Source of the DNA: Paraburkholderia sp. BCC1885
GTDB taxonomy: Bacteria; Pseudomonadota; Gammaproteobacteria; Burkholderiales; Burkholderiaceae
Assembly (NCBI RefSeq): GCF_900996235.1
Contig: NZ_CAAJGM010000022.1
Span: 1 to 64,000, forward strand
DNA length: 64,000 nt
Direction: 5' to 3'
Positions 18,128 to 26,412 of the stretch are shown here, piece by piece (position 1 is the stretch's first letter; each line of letters begins with the position of its first letter). The notes under the pieces are model-generated. The model was not told where the DNA came from. It searched no databases and worked only from the letters and a program-made list of their open reading frames with translations. A program made the translations under genes and the position numbers.

Positions 18128-18832
18128 ATGCGATTCAAGCGACCGCAGGTGCGCTACGCCAGTACGCCGCAGCCTGCCACTCCGTACCAGTCCGCCGCGC
18201 AGGTGTGGGACGAGCGCATCGGCTCGGCCCGCGTGCAGGCGAAGAACTGGCGCTTCATGGCCTTCGGCTGCCTCGCGCTCGCGCTGCTGATGGCCGGTGG
18301 CCTCGTGTGGCGCTCGGCGCAGTCCATCGTCACGCCCTACGTGGTGGAGGTGGACAAGACCGGCCAGGTGCGCGCGGTCGGCGTTGCCACTACGCCATAC
18401 CGGCCCGCCGATGCGCAGATCGCTTACCACCTGGCGAGCTTCATCACGCTGGTTCGCTCGCTCTCCATCGACCCGATCGTGGTGCGGCAGAACTGGCTCA
18501 ACGCCTACGACTACACCACCGACCACGGCGCAGCCGTGCTCAACGACTACGCCAGCAACAACGATCCTTTCGCCCGAGTCGGCAAGGAGTCGGTGACGGT
18601 GCAGATTACCAGCGTCACGCGCGCCAGTGATTCGTCGTTCAACGTCCGGTGGACGGAGCAGCGTTTCGTCAACGGCGCACCCACCAGCACGGAACGCTGG
18701 AACGCCGTGGTGTCCATCGTCCTGCAAACCCCGCGCACCGAGCAACGCCTGCGCAAGAACCCGCTCGGCATCTACGTCAACGGCCTGTCGTGGAGCCGCG
18801 AACTCGATGCGTCCGAAGGAGCCAAGCCATGA
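18128..18832 (+). CDS. trbF: Conjugal transfer protein TrbF (VirB8-like)
   Basis: Bitopic inner-membrane assembly factor. 234 residues: a short cytoplasmic arm, one membrane helix (FMAFGCLALALLMAGGLVW, about 43-61) and a periplasmic NTF2-like domain. GAGGAGA precedes the ATG. Its stop overlaps trbG by 4 nt. Confidence 0.92.
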   Translation: MRFKRPQVRYASTPQPATPYQSAAQVWDERIGSARVQAKNWRFMAFGCLALALLMAGGLVWRSAQSIVTPYVVEVDKTGQVRAVGVATTPYRPADAQIAYHLASFITLVRSLSIDPIVVRQNWLNAYDYTTDHGAAVLNDYASNNDPFARVGKESVTVQITSVTRASDSSFNVRWTEQRFVNGAPTSTERWNAVVSIVLQTPRTEQRLRKNPLGIYVNGLSWSRELDASEGAKP

Positions 18833-19827
18833 ACCTGTCTCTCCGCTTTTACGCTTTCGGGCTGACCGTAGCGGTCACGTCGTCATTACTGGGCTGCGCC
18901 TCGCAGGGCAAGCCGCCGCCGCATATCTCGCTCGACGAGCCGGTACAGGCGCACATGCTGCCCGAACCGCCCAAGCCGGTCGAAGTGGTGGAGGTGCCGA
19001 AGGTGCTGCCGATGCCGGCGCAGACGAAGCCTCTGCCGGAGGCGGACGATTCCAAGCCTGCGCCGGAGCCGGCCGATGAAACCGTGCGCGTGTCGCGCGC
19101 CAACGCCGAGGCGCGCATGGCGCCCACGCGCGAGGGCTACGTCAACGCGATTCAGGTGTGGCCTTTCACCGATGGCGCGCTGTATCAGGTCTATGCCGCG
19201 CCGGGGCGCGTCACCGTGATTTCGCTCCAGCCCGGCGAGGAACTGGTGACGGTCGCCGCGGGCGACACCGTGCGCTGGATCGTCGGCGACACATCCAGCG
19301 GGGCTGGCAACGATCTGCGCGTGAACGTGTTGGTCAAGCCGATCCGTTCGGGCCTCAAGACGAACCTCGTCATCACCACCAGCCGGCGCACCTACCTGAT
19401 CGAGCTGACCTCGACCGACAAGGCGTGGATGGCGTCGGTGTCGTGGGAGTACCCGAAAGACCAGATGCTGGCCTTGCAGCGGCAGGATCAAGCCGCGCAG
19501 GCGGCAGCCCCCGTCGATACCGGCCTGTCGCTAGAGAAGATCCGCTTCCGCTACGCGATCAGCGGCAGTAATCCGCCGTGGAAGCCGCTGCGCGCCTTCG
19601 ACGATGGCGAGAAGGTCTATATCGAGTTTCCGCCCGGCATCGCGCAAGGCGAACTGCCGCCGCTGTTCGTCATCGGCGTGCAGGGTGATGGCCAGCTCGT
19701 CAACTACCGTTTTCGCTCGCCGTACTACATCGTGGATCGGCTGTTCGGCGCGGCCGAACTACGCCTGGGCGGTGACAAGGGCGACGTGGTGCGTATCGAG
19801 CGCACGGACGGCACGCGGGGGAACTGA
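18829..19827 (+). CDS. trbG: Conjugal transfer protein TrbG (VirB9-like lipoprotein)
   Basis: Outer-membrane-associated core-complex subunit. 332 residues from ATG 18829. Lipobox SLLGC with Cys23, then a proline-rich linker (EPPKPVEVVEVPKVLPMP) and the beta-rich VirB9 domain. An upstream in-frame extension exists but lies inside trbF; the ATG that overlaps the trbF stop starts the lipoprotein signal and is chosen. Confidence 0.92.
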   Translation: MNLSLRFYAFGLTVAVTSSLLGCASQGKPPPHISLDEPVQAHMLPEPPKPVEVVEVPKVLPMPAQTKPLPEADDSKPAPEPADETVRVSRANAEARMAPTREGYVNAIQVWPFTDGALYQVYAAPGRVTVISLQPGEELVTVAAGDTVRWIVGDTSSGAGNDLRVNVLVKPIRSGLKTNLVITTSRRTYLIELTSTDKAWMASVSWEYPKDQMLALQRQDQAAQAAAPVDTGLSLEKIRFRYAISGSNPPWKPLRAFDDGEKVYIEFPPGIAQGELPPLFVIGVQGDGQLVNYRFRSPYYIVDRLFGAAELRLGGDKGDVVRIERTDGTRGN

Positions 19828-19829
19828 CC

Positions 19830-21146
19830 ATGAGCCAGGACAACACCCCCGACGTGCCGATCCCCGATGCCGCGCCGAAGGTCGCGCCGGAGAATGTGAC
19901 ACTGCGGGCGCAGCCGCGCCCGGTAACGCGCCTCAATCGCCGCACACTCGCACTGCTGGCCGGTGGTCTCAGTGCTGCAGTGCTGGGCGCAACGATGTGG
20001 TCGTTGCAGCCGAAGCACTCGCGCGGCAACACCGATGCGAGCGAGCTTTACAACGTCGATCGCGTATCGAAGTCCGAAGAACTCGGCCAGCTTCCCGCCG
20101 ACTACTCAAAGCTACCGCCGCAGCCAACACCGCAGCCGCCGAAGGTGCCGGAGCTGGGGCCGCCGTTGCCGGGCGATCTCGGTCCGGCCATCGTGAAGTC
20201 ACAGCCGCCTGCGGTCGCCAGCTACACGCCACCCGGCCAGGACGCGGCAGAGGCTGAGCGCGATGCGCTACGCAAGGAGGCCGAAGCGGCGGCGGGTTCG
20301 TCGGTGTTCTTTCGTTCCAGCAACCTGCAACGCGCCGATGCGGCGACCGCTGCATCCACGCAGACCGCTTCGACCGCGCCGGCGTCCGGCCTGGCGGGTT
20401 TTGACCCGCAGGCCGCAGGGCCGGCCTCAACGGCGGCGCAGCCGGCCGACCCGACCGCCGTGCAGAACCGGCAAGACCAGAAAGAGGCGTTCCAGAAAGC
20501 CGGAACTACGCAAACCCGTAATTCCGGCAGTCTGCAAACGCCGGCCTCGCCGTATCAGGTGATGGCCGGCACCGTGATCTCGGCGGCGCTGGTGACGGGT
20601 ATCAAGTCCGACCTGCCGGGCGACGTGATCGGCACCGTGACGGCGCCGGTGTACGACACAGCGACGGGCCGCTATCTGCTGATTCCGCAGGGTTCGCGCA
20701 TCCTCGGCAAATACAACAGTCAGGTCGCCTACGGGCAGAGTCGCGTGCAGATCGTGTGGAACCGCATCATTCTGCCGGACACGTCTTCGCTCACGCTGGA
20801 CAACCTGGCTGGTGCCGATCCGGCTGGCTACGCCGGTCTGGAGGATGGCGTCGATTGGCATTGGGGACGCATCCTGGCGGGTGCTGTGCTGTCCACCGTG
20901 TTGGGCGTGGGTTCCGAGCTGGCCGTCTCGAATCAGGGCAATGTCAATGGCAATACGGTCATCGCGTTCCGGGATAGCGCGCAGGACACGGCCAATCAGG
21001 TCGGCCAGGAATTCACGCGCCGCAATCTCAACATCCAGCCGACCTTGACCGAACGGCCGGGCCTGCCGGTCAGCATCATCGTCAACCGCGACATCGTGCT
21101 GCGGCCGTACCAGCCGCTGTTCTTCAATCGGGGGACTTCACCATGA
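19830..21146 (+). CDS. trbI: Conjugal transfer protein TrbI (VirB10-like)
   Basis: Spans both membranes and gates the core complex. 438 residues: cytoplasmic N terminus, one membrane helix (LALLAGGLSAAVLGATMW, about 40-57), a proline-rich periplasmic spacer (LPPQPTPQPPKVPELGPPLP), then the conserved beta-barrel domain with VMAGTVISAALVTGIKSDLPG and the C-terminal IIVNRDIVLRPYQP. The stop overlaps the DUF2274 gene by 4 nt. Confidence 0.94.
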   Translation: MSQDNTPDVPIPDAAPKVAPENVTLRAQPRPVTRLNRRTLALLAGGLSAAVLGATMWSLQPKHSRGNTDASELYNVDRVSKSEELGQLPADYSKLPPQPTPQPPKVPELGPPLPGDLGPAIVKSQPPAVASYTPPGQDAAEAERDALRKEAEAAAGSSVFFRSSNLQRADAATAASTQTASTAPASGLAGFDPQAAGPASTAAQPADPTAVQNRQDQKEAFQKAGTTQTRNSGSLQTPASPYQVMAGTVISAALVTGIKSDLPGDVIGTVTAPVYDTATGRYLLIPQGSRILGKYNSQVAYGQSRVQIVWNRIILPDTSSLTLDNLAGADPAGYAGLEDGVDWHWGRILAGAVLSTVLGVGSELAVSNQGNVNGNTVIAFRDSAQDTANQVGQEFTRRNLNIQPTLTERPGLPVSIIVNRDIVLRPYQPLFFNRGTSP

Positions 21147-21379
21147 GCACGACACGCAAGCTGCGGCTGGGGCCGCTGCCTAAAACTGAAAGCATCAAGC
21201 TGACCTTCGCGTGTCCGATCAGCTTGAAAACCGACCTCGACCGCTACGCCGCGTTGCATGCGCAGACCTACGGCGAAGCGGTCGATACCACTACGCTGAT
21301 TCCGCACATGCTGGAGGCGTTCATGGCGGGGGATCGGGGATTCCGGAGAGTCGTAGCGAAAAGGGAGAGGCCACAGTAG
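21143..21379 (+). CDS. DUF2274 domain protein, last gene of the trb operon
   Basis: 78 residues, basic, beginning MSTTRKLRLGPLPKTESIKL. DUF2274 proteins typically follow trbI in Tn4371-like elements; their function is unknown. The ATGA overlap with trbI places it in the same transcript. No membrane segment or signal is seen. The LKTDLDRYAALHAQTYG helix hints at a small helical, possibly DNA-binding, protein. Confidence 0.82.
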   Translation: MSTTRKLRLGPLPKTESIKLTFACPISLKTDLDRYAALHAQTYGEAVDTTTLIPHMLEAFMAGDRGFRRVVAKRERPQ

Positions 21380-21718
21380 GACATTTTGATTCCTATACGG
21401 CTGCGAAAACAGTTGGCACTACAGGAAATCGGCATTCTTAACAGGAGAGGCTAGTGCCATTGCTGGCCTTAGCTGTGCGACGAACTTTAGCCAAGAAATG
21501 GGGTACTCAATTGGATAAATAGGGTAATTTTATTAAAAATACCCTATTTTTACTGGTGCTTCATCTATTTGAGATGGTGTGAGTCTGGGGCAGGCACTCC
21601 AGTCTGTTCGCCTTGGGGAAAGGGGGTAGTCAAGCAGATTTAATGAGGTATTTTCATATCCAATACCCCCTTTAACGGCTATGATTGCCCCGTTTACACA
21701 GCCCTGGTTTACATTTCC
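21380..21718. other. Intergenic region between the trb operon and fic, with an A/T-rich inverted repeat
   Basis: AAATAGGGTA (21517-21526) and TACCCTATTT (21540-21549) are perfect 10-bp arms around a 13-nt A/T-rich loop. The right arm ends in a T-run (21545-21551), so it can act as a weak terminator for the trb operon or as an operator. A partial echo (GGTATT... AATACCCC, about 21643-21666) lies nearer the fic start. The drop in GC relative to trb marks a module border. Confidence 0.5.
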
Positions 21719-22765
21719 ATGCACTCACTCACGCCAGAGTACCTCGCCGCGCTTCGCTTCGATGGCACCCAGGCGGCCACGTTACGCTCACTGGGCGAGT
21801 ACCAAGGCAAGCAACAACTTTACGCCGCGCAGTCACCCGAAGTCCTTAAGGGTCTTCGCCAGATCGCGGTAGTCGAGTCCACTGAGTCCTCCAACCGCCT
21901 GGAAGGCGTTGTCGTGGCGCCCTCACGGCTGAAGTCCCTGGTCATCCGCAACGCAACGCCAAAGAGTCGCTCTGAACAGGAGATCGCTGGCTACCGTGAT
22001 GCCCTGGCGCTGATTCATGAGTCCGCCACACATATGTCCTTCAGCGAAGGCGTGGTGCTGCAACTGCATACTCTGCTGTACCGCTACATGCCGCAGGCGG
22101 GCGGGCGCTGGAAGGCCACCAATAATGACATTATCGAACGCTATCCGGACGGCACGGCGCGGCTGCGCTTCCAGCCAGTCGCGGCGCACCTCACGCCTAT
22201 GGCCATGGCCGATTTGACCGGGCGTTACGCCACCGCACTGGACCAGCATCTGGCCGACCCACTGGTACTGGTGCCGCTGGCGATGCTCGACTTCCTGTGC
22301 ATCCACCCCTTTCCGGATGGCAACGGGCGCATGTCTCGCTTGCTGACCTTGCAGTTGCTTTACCACTTCGACTATGCGGTAGGCCGCTATATCAGCCTTG
22401 AACGCATTTTCGAGGACACCAAGGAAGGCTACTACGAGACACTGGAGGCCAGTTCGCAAGGCTGGCATCAGGGGCAGCACAACGTCAAACCCTGGCTCGA
22501 CTATTTCTGGGGAGCCTTGCTTCGCGCATACCGTGAGTTCGAAGAGCGTGTCGGTACTATAGAACGGGGACGTGGCAGCAAGGGGGATCGAGTGCGGTCA
22601 GAAGTCCGGGGGCGCAGCCAGCCGTTTTCGATTTCCGATATCGAGGAAGCCTGCCCAGGCGTGAGCCGGGACATGGTGCGATTGGTGCTGCGGGCAATGA
22701 AATCAGAGGGGTTAATAGAGTCAACAGGCAAAGGACGAGGGGCGAAATGGATCAAGCAAGGGTAA
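21719..22765 (+). CDS. Fic family protein (class II, N-terminal inhibitory helix)
   Basis: Probably transfers AMP from ATP to a target protein hydroxyl. 348 residues. The catalytic loop HPFPDGNGR is intact (H196-R204). An inhibitory-helix motif of the form S/T-x3-E-G/N is seen as S58-NRL-E62-G63, which marks a self-restrained Fic. The C terminus forms a winged helix (SISDIEEACPGVSRDMVRLVLRAMKSE). This Fic/DUF4172-like layout is common on mobile elements. It lies alone between the trb operon and restriction-gene fragments, with no separate antitoxin gene. Confidence 0.88.
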   Translation: MHSLTPEYLAALRFDGTQAATLRSLGEYQGKQQLYAAQSPEVLKGLRQIAVVESTESSNRLEGVVVAPSRLKSLVIRNATPKSRSEQEIAGYRDALALIHESATHMSFSEGVVLQLHTLLYRYMPQAGGRWKATNNDIIERYPDGTARLRFQPVAAHLTPMAMADLTGRYATALDQHLADPLVLVPLAMLDFLCIHPFPDGNGRMSRLLTLQLLYHFDYAVGRYISLERIFEDTKEGYYETLEASSQGWHQGQHNVKPWLDYFWGALLRAYREFEERVGTIERGRGSKGDRVRSEVRGRSQPFSISDIEEACPGVSRDMVRLVLRAMKSEGLIESTGKGRGAKWIKQG

Positions 22766-22772
22766 GGGGATC

Positions 22773-22916
22773 ATGGTGGAATTGATCGGCAACATCAGCC
22801 ATTTGCTGGGTGACACCCTCAAGCAAACCATTCGGCCAGCGGCACGGCTGAAGATCGCGGCATCGTGCTTTGAATTGCCCCGAAACAGCCTAAATATCAG
22901 GGGACTAAAGAAGTGA
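22773..22916 (+). pseudogene. N-terminal stub of a helicase-related gene
   Basis: Forty-seven codons starting MVELIGNISHLLGDTLKQTI, which resembles the start of large SNF2/PLD-type helicase proteins encoded next to restriction endonucleases. It stops after 47 residues, so most of the gene is gone. Its TGA overlaps the GTG of the next fragment. The identification rests on a short stretch and is tentative. Confidence 0.45.
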
Positions 22917-23346
22917 GCGACCAGTTCTTCAAGCAGCCTATTCTCAATCTCCATACGGCTACCCGTCTTTGCACTGGGAGCTCGACGAGAAGGGGCAACC
23001 TACACAGCGAATCGTCGAATCTCGCCGAGCATCCAGCTTCGTTAGTCCGATTCCAAAACCACGCCGGCACCAAGGTGAGCAGACTACTCTGGCGCTGGAT
23101 GATGTTGAGAGCCTGTCTGACGACGGGCAGCGCTACCGACATTCTGAACTGATCAATTCAGTGCGGCGCGAGGTCGATGCTTGGCGTCGCTTGCCACCGG
23201 CGCAGTGGCGCGTCACCCCCGAAACAGCCCGGTTACTGGAGCATTGGCGCAACCACAAGTTCGCCGGTGTGCGCCCGTTCTTCTGCCAGGTCGAAGCGGC
23301 CGAGACCGCCATCTGGTTGACCGACCGGCAGCACTCTTTGCTCTAA
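22913..23346 (+). pseudogene. Truncated, frameshifted N terminus of a restriction endonuclease/helicase subunit
   Basis: The first codons (SDQFFKQPILN) shift frame near 22945-22952, where one T seems lost from AATTCTCC; the other frame then resumes as SPYGYPSLHWELDEKGQP, RRASSF.SPIPKPR and VEAWRRLP-like text. This matches my memory of the N terminus of the BPTD_3080-type restriction endonuclease family. The gene is cut off at about 23346, where the AraC gene of the next module begins. A non-functional remnant. Confidence 0.6.
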
Positions 23347-24272
23347 CGCATCTCGATCACAGCCTCTCTCTGCTGGCGACCAAATCGGCGTGGCGAGCAG
23401 TTCATGACTCTCTTGAACGCTGAGCTGAAGGCCTTCTCGGATTCGTAGCCGAGTGCCAGCCCAATCTCTGACACAGAGTCACGAGAATGGGTCAGCTTGT
23501 CCGCGGCCAGCATCATTCTCCAGCGCGTCAGATAGTCCATGGGCGAGACGCCTACTATCTCCTTGAATTTGAGCGTGAACGTAGTGCGCGACATGGCTGC
23601 CCGCTCGGCCATCGTCTGCAGGGTCCATCGCTGGCCGGGAGACTCATGCATGGCGTTGATCGCCGCACGCAGCCGTTTGTCGGCCAAGGCGAACAGCCAG
23701 CCAACACCATGTCGCTGCGTCTCTGAAAGGTGTAGTCGCAACGCTTCTACCAGGACCATGGTGGCCAGTTGCTGGGCGACGATGAAATCGCCGGGCTGCA
23801 GATCGACTAATTCCTGTCTCATGCGCTCGACGCACCAGCGCAACGTCGCTCGATTGGGTTCCTCGCGGACATGGATGAGCGAGGGAAGCATATTCAGAAA
23901 AAGATCGGCTTGGCCCTCTACGAGGGTGAAATAGCCACCGATGCTCAAAAACTCGCCGCCCCCGTTGTACGTCACGATACGCCCGTCATGTGCCGGCGAT
24001 AAAAGCGCGCGGAAGTCGACCGGTTCCACCGCCATATCGCTGGCGATGCGAAAGGGCTTTCCTCGCGCCAGCAGAAAGCATTCGCCCGCACAGACCTTCA
24101 CTGCCTCGGGCGTGCCATCGACCGATACCCAACACTCACCTACAAGGACAGCGTGGAATTTGATTCCGTCGTGGGGGCCAAACTGCACGGCCCAGTCTCC
24201 GCTTGCATCGAAGCCTCCGGATACATAGCTACGCAGCTTCAGCAACGACAACACATCCGAGAGGGGGTCCAT
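23343..24272 (-). CDS. AraC family transcriptional regulator (cupin_6 type)
   Basis: 309 residues. The N-terminal cupin-like domain (to about residue 180) has the VQFGPHDGIKFHAVLVGECW pattern of the AraC/cupin_6 group; the C-terminal AraC DNA-binding domain has WTLQTMAERAAMSRTTFTLKF and VSEIGLALGYESEKAFSSAFKR. It is divergent from the SDR pair starting at 24375, which it probably regulates from the 100-bp gap. A decayed relative lies at 37845-38185. Confidence 0.88.
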   Translation of the reverse strand: MDPLSDVLSLLKLRSYVSGGFDASGDWAVQFGPHDGIKFHAVLVGECWVSVDGTPEAVKVCAGECFLLARGKPFRIASDMAVEPVDFRALLSPAHDGRIVTYNGGGEFLSIGGYFTLVEGQADLFLNMLPSLIHVREEPNRATLRWCVERMRQELVDLQPGDFIVAQQLATMVLVEALRLHLSETQRHGVGWLFALADKRLRAAINAMHESPGQRWTLQTMAERAAMSRTTFTLKFKEIVGVSPMDYLTRWRMMLAADKLTHSRDSVSEIGLALGYESEKAFSSAFKRVMNCSPRRFGRQQREAVIEMR

Positions 24273-24374
24273 GGTCGAATTCCGAACGATCGAGAACTAA
24301 ATCCGAACTCTACACCATAGATCAGCCGCTCTCAACGGCCTAATCTGTCTCGGTAGACAGACAGGAGATGAGAG

Positions 24375-25265
24375 ATGCGCGTATTTGTCACCGGCGCGAC
24401 CGGTTGGGTCGGCTTCGCGGTAGTACAGGAACTGCTTGCCACGGGGCATGAGGTCATGGGGCTCGCCCGTTCGGATAAGAGCGCGGCGGCGCTTGCCACA
24501 GTGGGAGCGCGTCCCGTCATCGGCTCGCTCGAAGATCTCGAGAGCTTGCGAGAGGGGGTGTCGGAGGCGGATGGGGTGATCCACACGGCCTTTAGCCGTG
24601 ACTGGTCGCGTCTTGCCGAGAACTGCGCGGTAGATCGACGTGCTATCGAGGTGATCGGTGCGATGCTCGAAGGTTCGAGCCGACGGTTTCTGGTCTCGTC
24701 CGGTGTCGCGCTACTTGCCCCGGGGCAAATCGCCACAGAGAAAGATGTGGCGCCCGCTATCTCGGCGAGTTTCCCGCGTGCTACCGAGGTCGCCGTTGGG
24801 AAACTGGCGGCGCGTGGCATCCGGGCAGCCGCGATTCGCCTGGCACCCTCGGTCCATGGCCTGGGTGAGCACGGTTTTGTGTCACGTCTTGCGTCTATTG
24901 CTCGAGAGAAGGGCGTTTCAGCCTACGTTGCCGACGGCCTCAACCGCTGGCCCGCCGTGCACAGGCTCGATGCTGCCCGTGTCTACCGTCTCGCGCTCGA
25001 GGTAGACGCGCAGGGGCCATTTCATGCGATCGCCGAAGTAGGCGTTGCGCTTCGGGATATCGCTGAGGTTATCGGCCATAGCCTGGGTCTGCCGACGGTT
25101 TCGCTGTCGCCCGATGAAGCTGCCGCGCATTTCGGATGGTTTGCTCAATTTGTCGCAATCGACGCTCCCGCCGCCAGCGAGCACACGCGTGCGCTACTGG
25201 GCTGGGCGCCGGAGCACTCAGACCTCCTTGCCGACCTTGCTCAGCCCGGTTATTTCGGCGCCTGA
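24375..25265 (+). CDS. NAD-dependent epimerase/dehydratase family protein (extended/atypical SDR)
   Basis: 296 residues. Rossmann motif VTGATGWVGFAVVQEL (GxxGxxG, residues 7-13). No canonical YxxxK is evident where expected, so it is an atypical SDR whose reaction is unknown. GGAGATGAG precedes the ATG. It is followed after 41 nt by a paralogue, with which it shares the GVIHTAF, KGVSAYVADG.NRWPAVHRLDAAR and SLSPDEAA.HFGW segments. Probably part of the operon controlled by the divergent AraC gene. Confidence 0.83.
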   Translation: MRVFVTGATGWVGFAVVQELLATGHEVMGLARSDKSAAALATVGARPVIGSLEDLESLREGVSEADGVIHTAFSRDWSRLAENCAVDRRAIEVIGAMLEGSSRRFLVSSGVALLAPGQIATEKDVAPAISASFPRATEVAVGKLAARGIRAAAIRLAPSVHGLGEHGFVSRLASIAREKGVSAYVADGLNRWPAVHRLDAARVYRLALEVDAQGPFHAIAEVGVALRDIAEVIGHSLGLPTVSLSPDEAAAHFGWFAQFVAIDAPAASEHTRALLGWAPEHSDLLADLAQPGYFGA

Positions 25266-25306
25266 ACGGCCGAATTCCCATTGAATCGACATCGAGGAAG
25301 ACCACA

Positions 25307-26305
25307 ATGCGCGTTTTCGTGACAGGCGCCACAGGCTTTATAGGATCGGCCATCGTCCGCGATCTCATCGAGGCCGGACACCAGGTGACCGGGCTTGTGC
25401 GCTCGGCAGACGGTGCCGCCAAGATTGAAGCCACCGGCGCGAAGGCTCATCGCGGCACGATTGAGGACTTGGACAGTTTGCGCCGGGCGGCGGCCGCGGC
25501 GGATGGCGTGATTCACACCGCGTTTTTCCACGCTTTCTCGCATGCCCGTCTCGGCACCCGTGTGAAGGTCATGCTTGGCGGTAGACCGACGGGCATCGTC
25601 AAGCGATTCATGTCCGCTGCCGTTGAGGCGGACCGGCGCGCGATCGAGACCTTCGGGGATGCGCTACACGGGGGAGGGGGAGGGCGAGCCCTCGTCATCG
25701 CCTTCCCGACGATGGCGATGACGCCGGGCCATCTCGCAGCCGAGACCGACCCGGCAGATCCGAACGCAGTGGGTGGCCTCAGAGCCAAATCCGAAAAGGC
25801 GGCCCTGGCGCTCGTCGCGCGCGGAATCCGGTCCACCGTTATTCGGCTGCCGCCCTCGGTGCATGACGCGAGCCGGCATGGCCTCGTGACCCAGTTGCTC
25901 GAGATCGCACGTAAGAAGCGGGTTTCCGCTTATGTCGGTGATGGAAAGAACAGGTGGGCTGCCGTGCACCGGCTCGACGCATCGCGCCTATTCCGGCTCG
26001 CGCTTGAAAACGGCGAGGGCGGTGCCTGTTATCACGCCGTGTCCGAAGAAAGCATCCGGTTCAGTGACCTCGCTGAGGCGATTGGACAGCAGCTCGGTGT
26101 CCGGGTCGCATCGTTGTCACCTGAAGACGCTTCGAGTCATTTCGGATGGCTTGCGCCTTTCGTTGGCGCAGACAATCCGGTTTCCAGCAGCGCCACGCAG
26201 GAACGGCTGTGCTGGCAGCCGACGCAGCCGCCACTGATGGCCGACATTGCGGCTGGCTCTACTTCCCAGGACCGGTATCGCCAAACGTCTACGCCGTCTG
26301 GGTGA
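25307..26305 (+). CDS. NAD-dependent epimerase/dehydratase family protein, paralogue of the preceding gene
   Basis: 332 residues from ATG 25307 (GAGGAAG 7-13 nt upstream). Rossmann motif VTGATGFIGSAIVRDL. Longer than its neighbour by an insertion around residues 80-120 (HAFSHARLGTRVKVMLGG), a length seen in many proteins of this family. The tail shares ..VSAYVGDGKNRWAAVHRLDAS with the upstream copy, so the pair arose by tandem duplication. Substrate unknown. Confidence 0.85.
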   Translation: MRVFVTGATGFIGSAIVRDLIEAGHQVTGLVRSADGAAKIEATGAKAHRGTIEDLDSLRRAAAAADGVIHTAFFHAFSHARLGTRVKVMLGGRPTGIVKRFMSAAVEADRRAIETFGDALHGGGGGRALVIAFPTMAMTPGHLAAETDPADPNAVGGLRAKSEKAALALVARGIRSTVIRLPPSVHDASRHGLVTQLLEIARKKRVSAYVGDGKNRWAAVHRLDASRLFRLALENGEGGACYHAVSEESIRFSDLAEAIGQQLGVRVASLSPEDASSHFGWLAPFVGADNPVSSSATQERLCWQPTQPPLMADIAAGSTSQDRYRQTSTPSG

Positions 26306-26412
26306 GAGAGCGCAGAACGCCCACACCTTCCTATATCGACTGCATTCGCCGAACGTTTTGCGATTTCTCGGTTTCGGTGAAGCGGTCTGGACAACAACCA
26401 GGAGTAGTTTCC

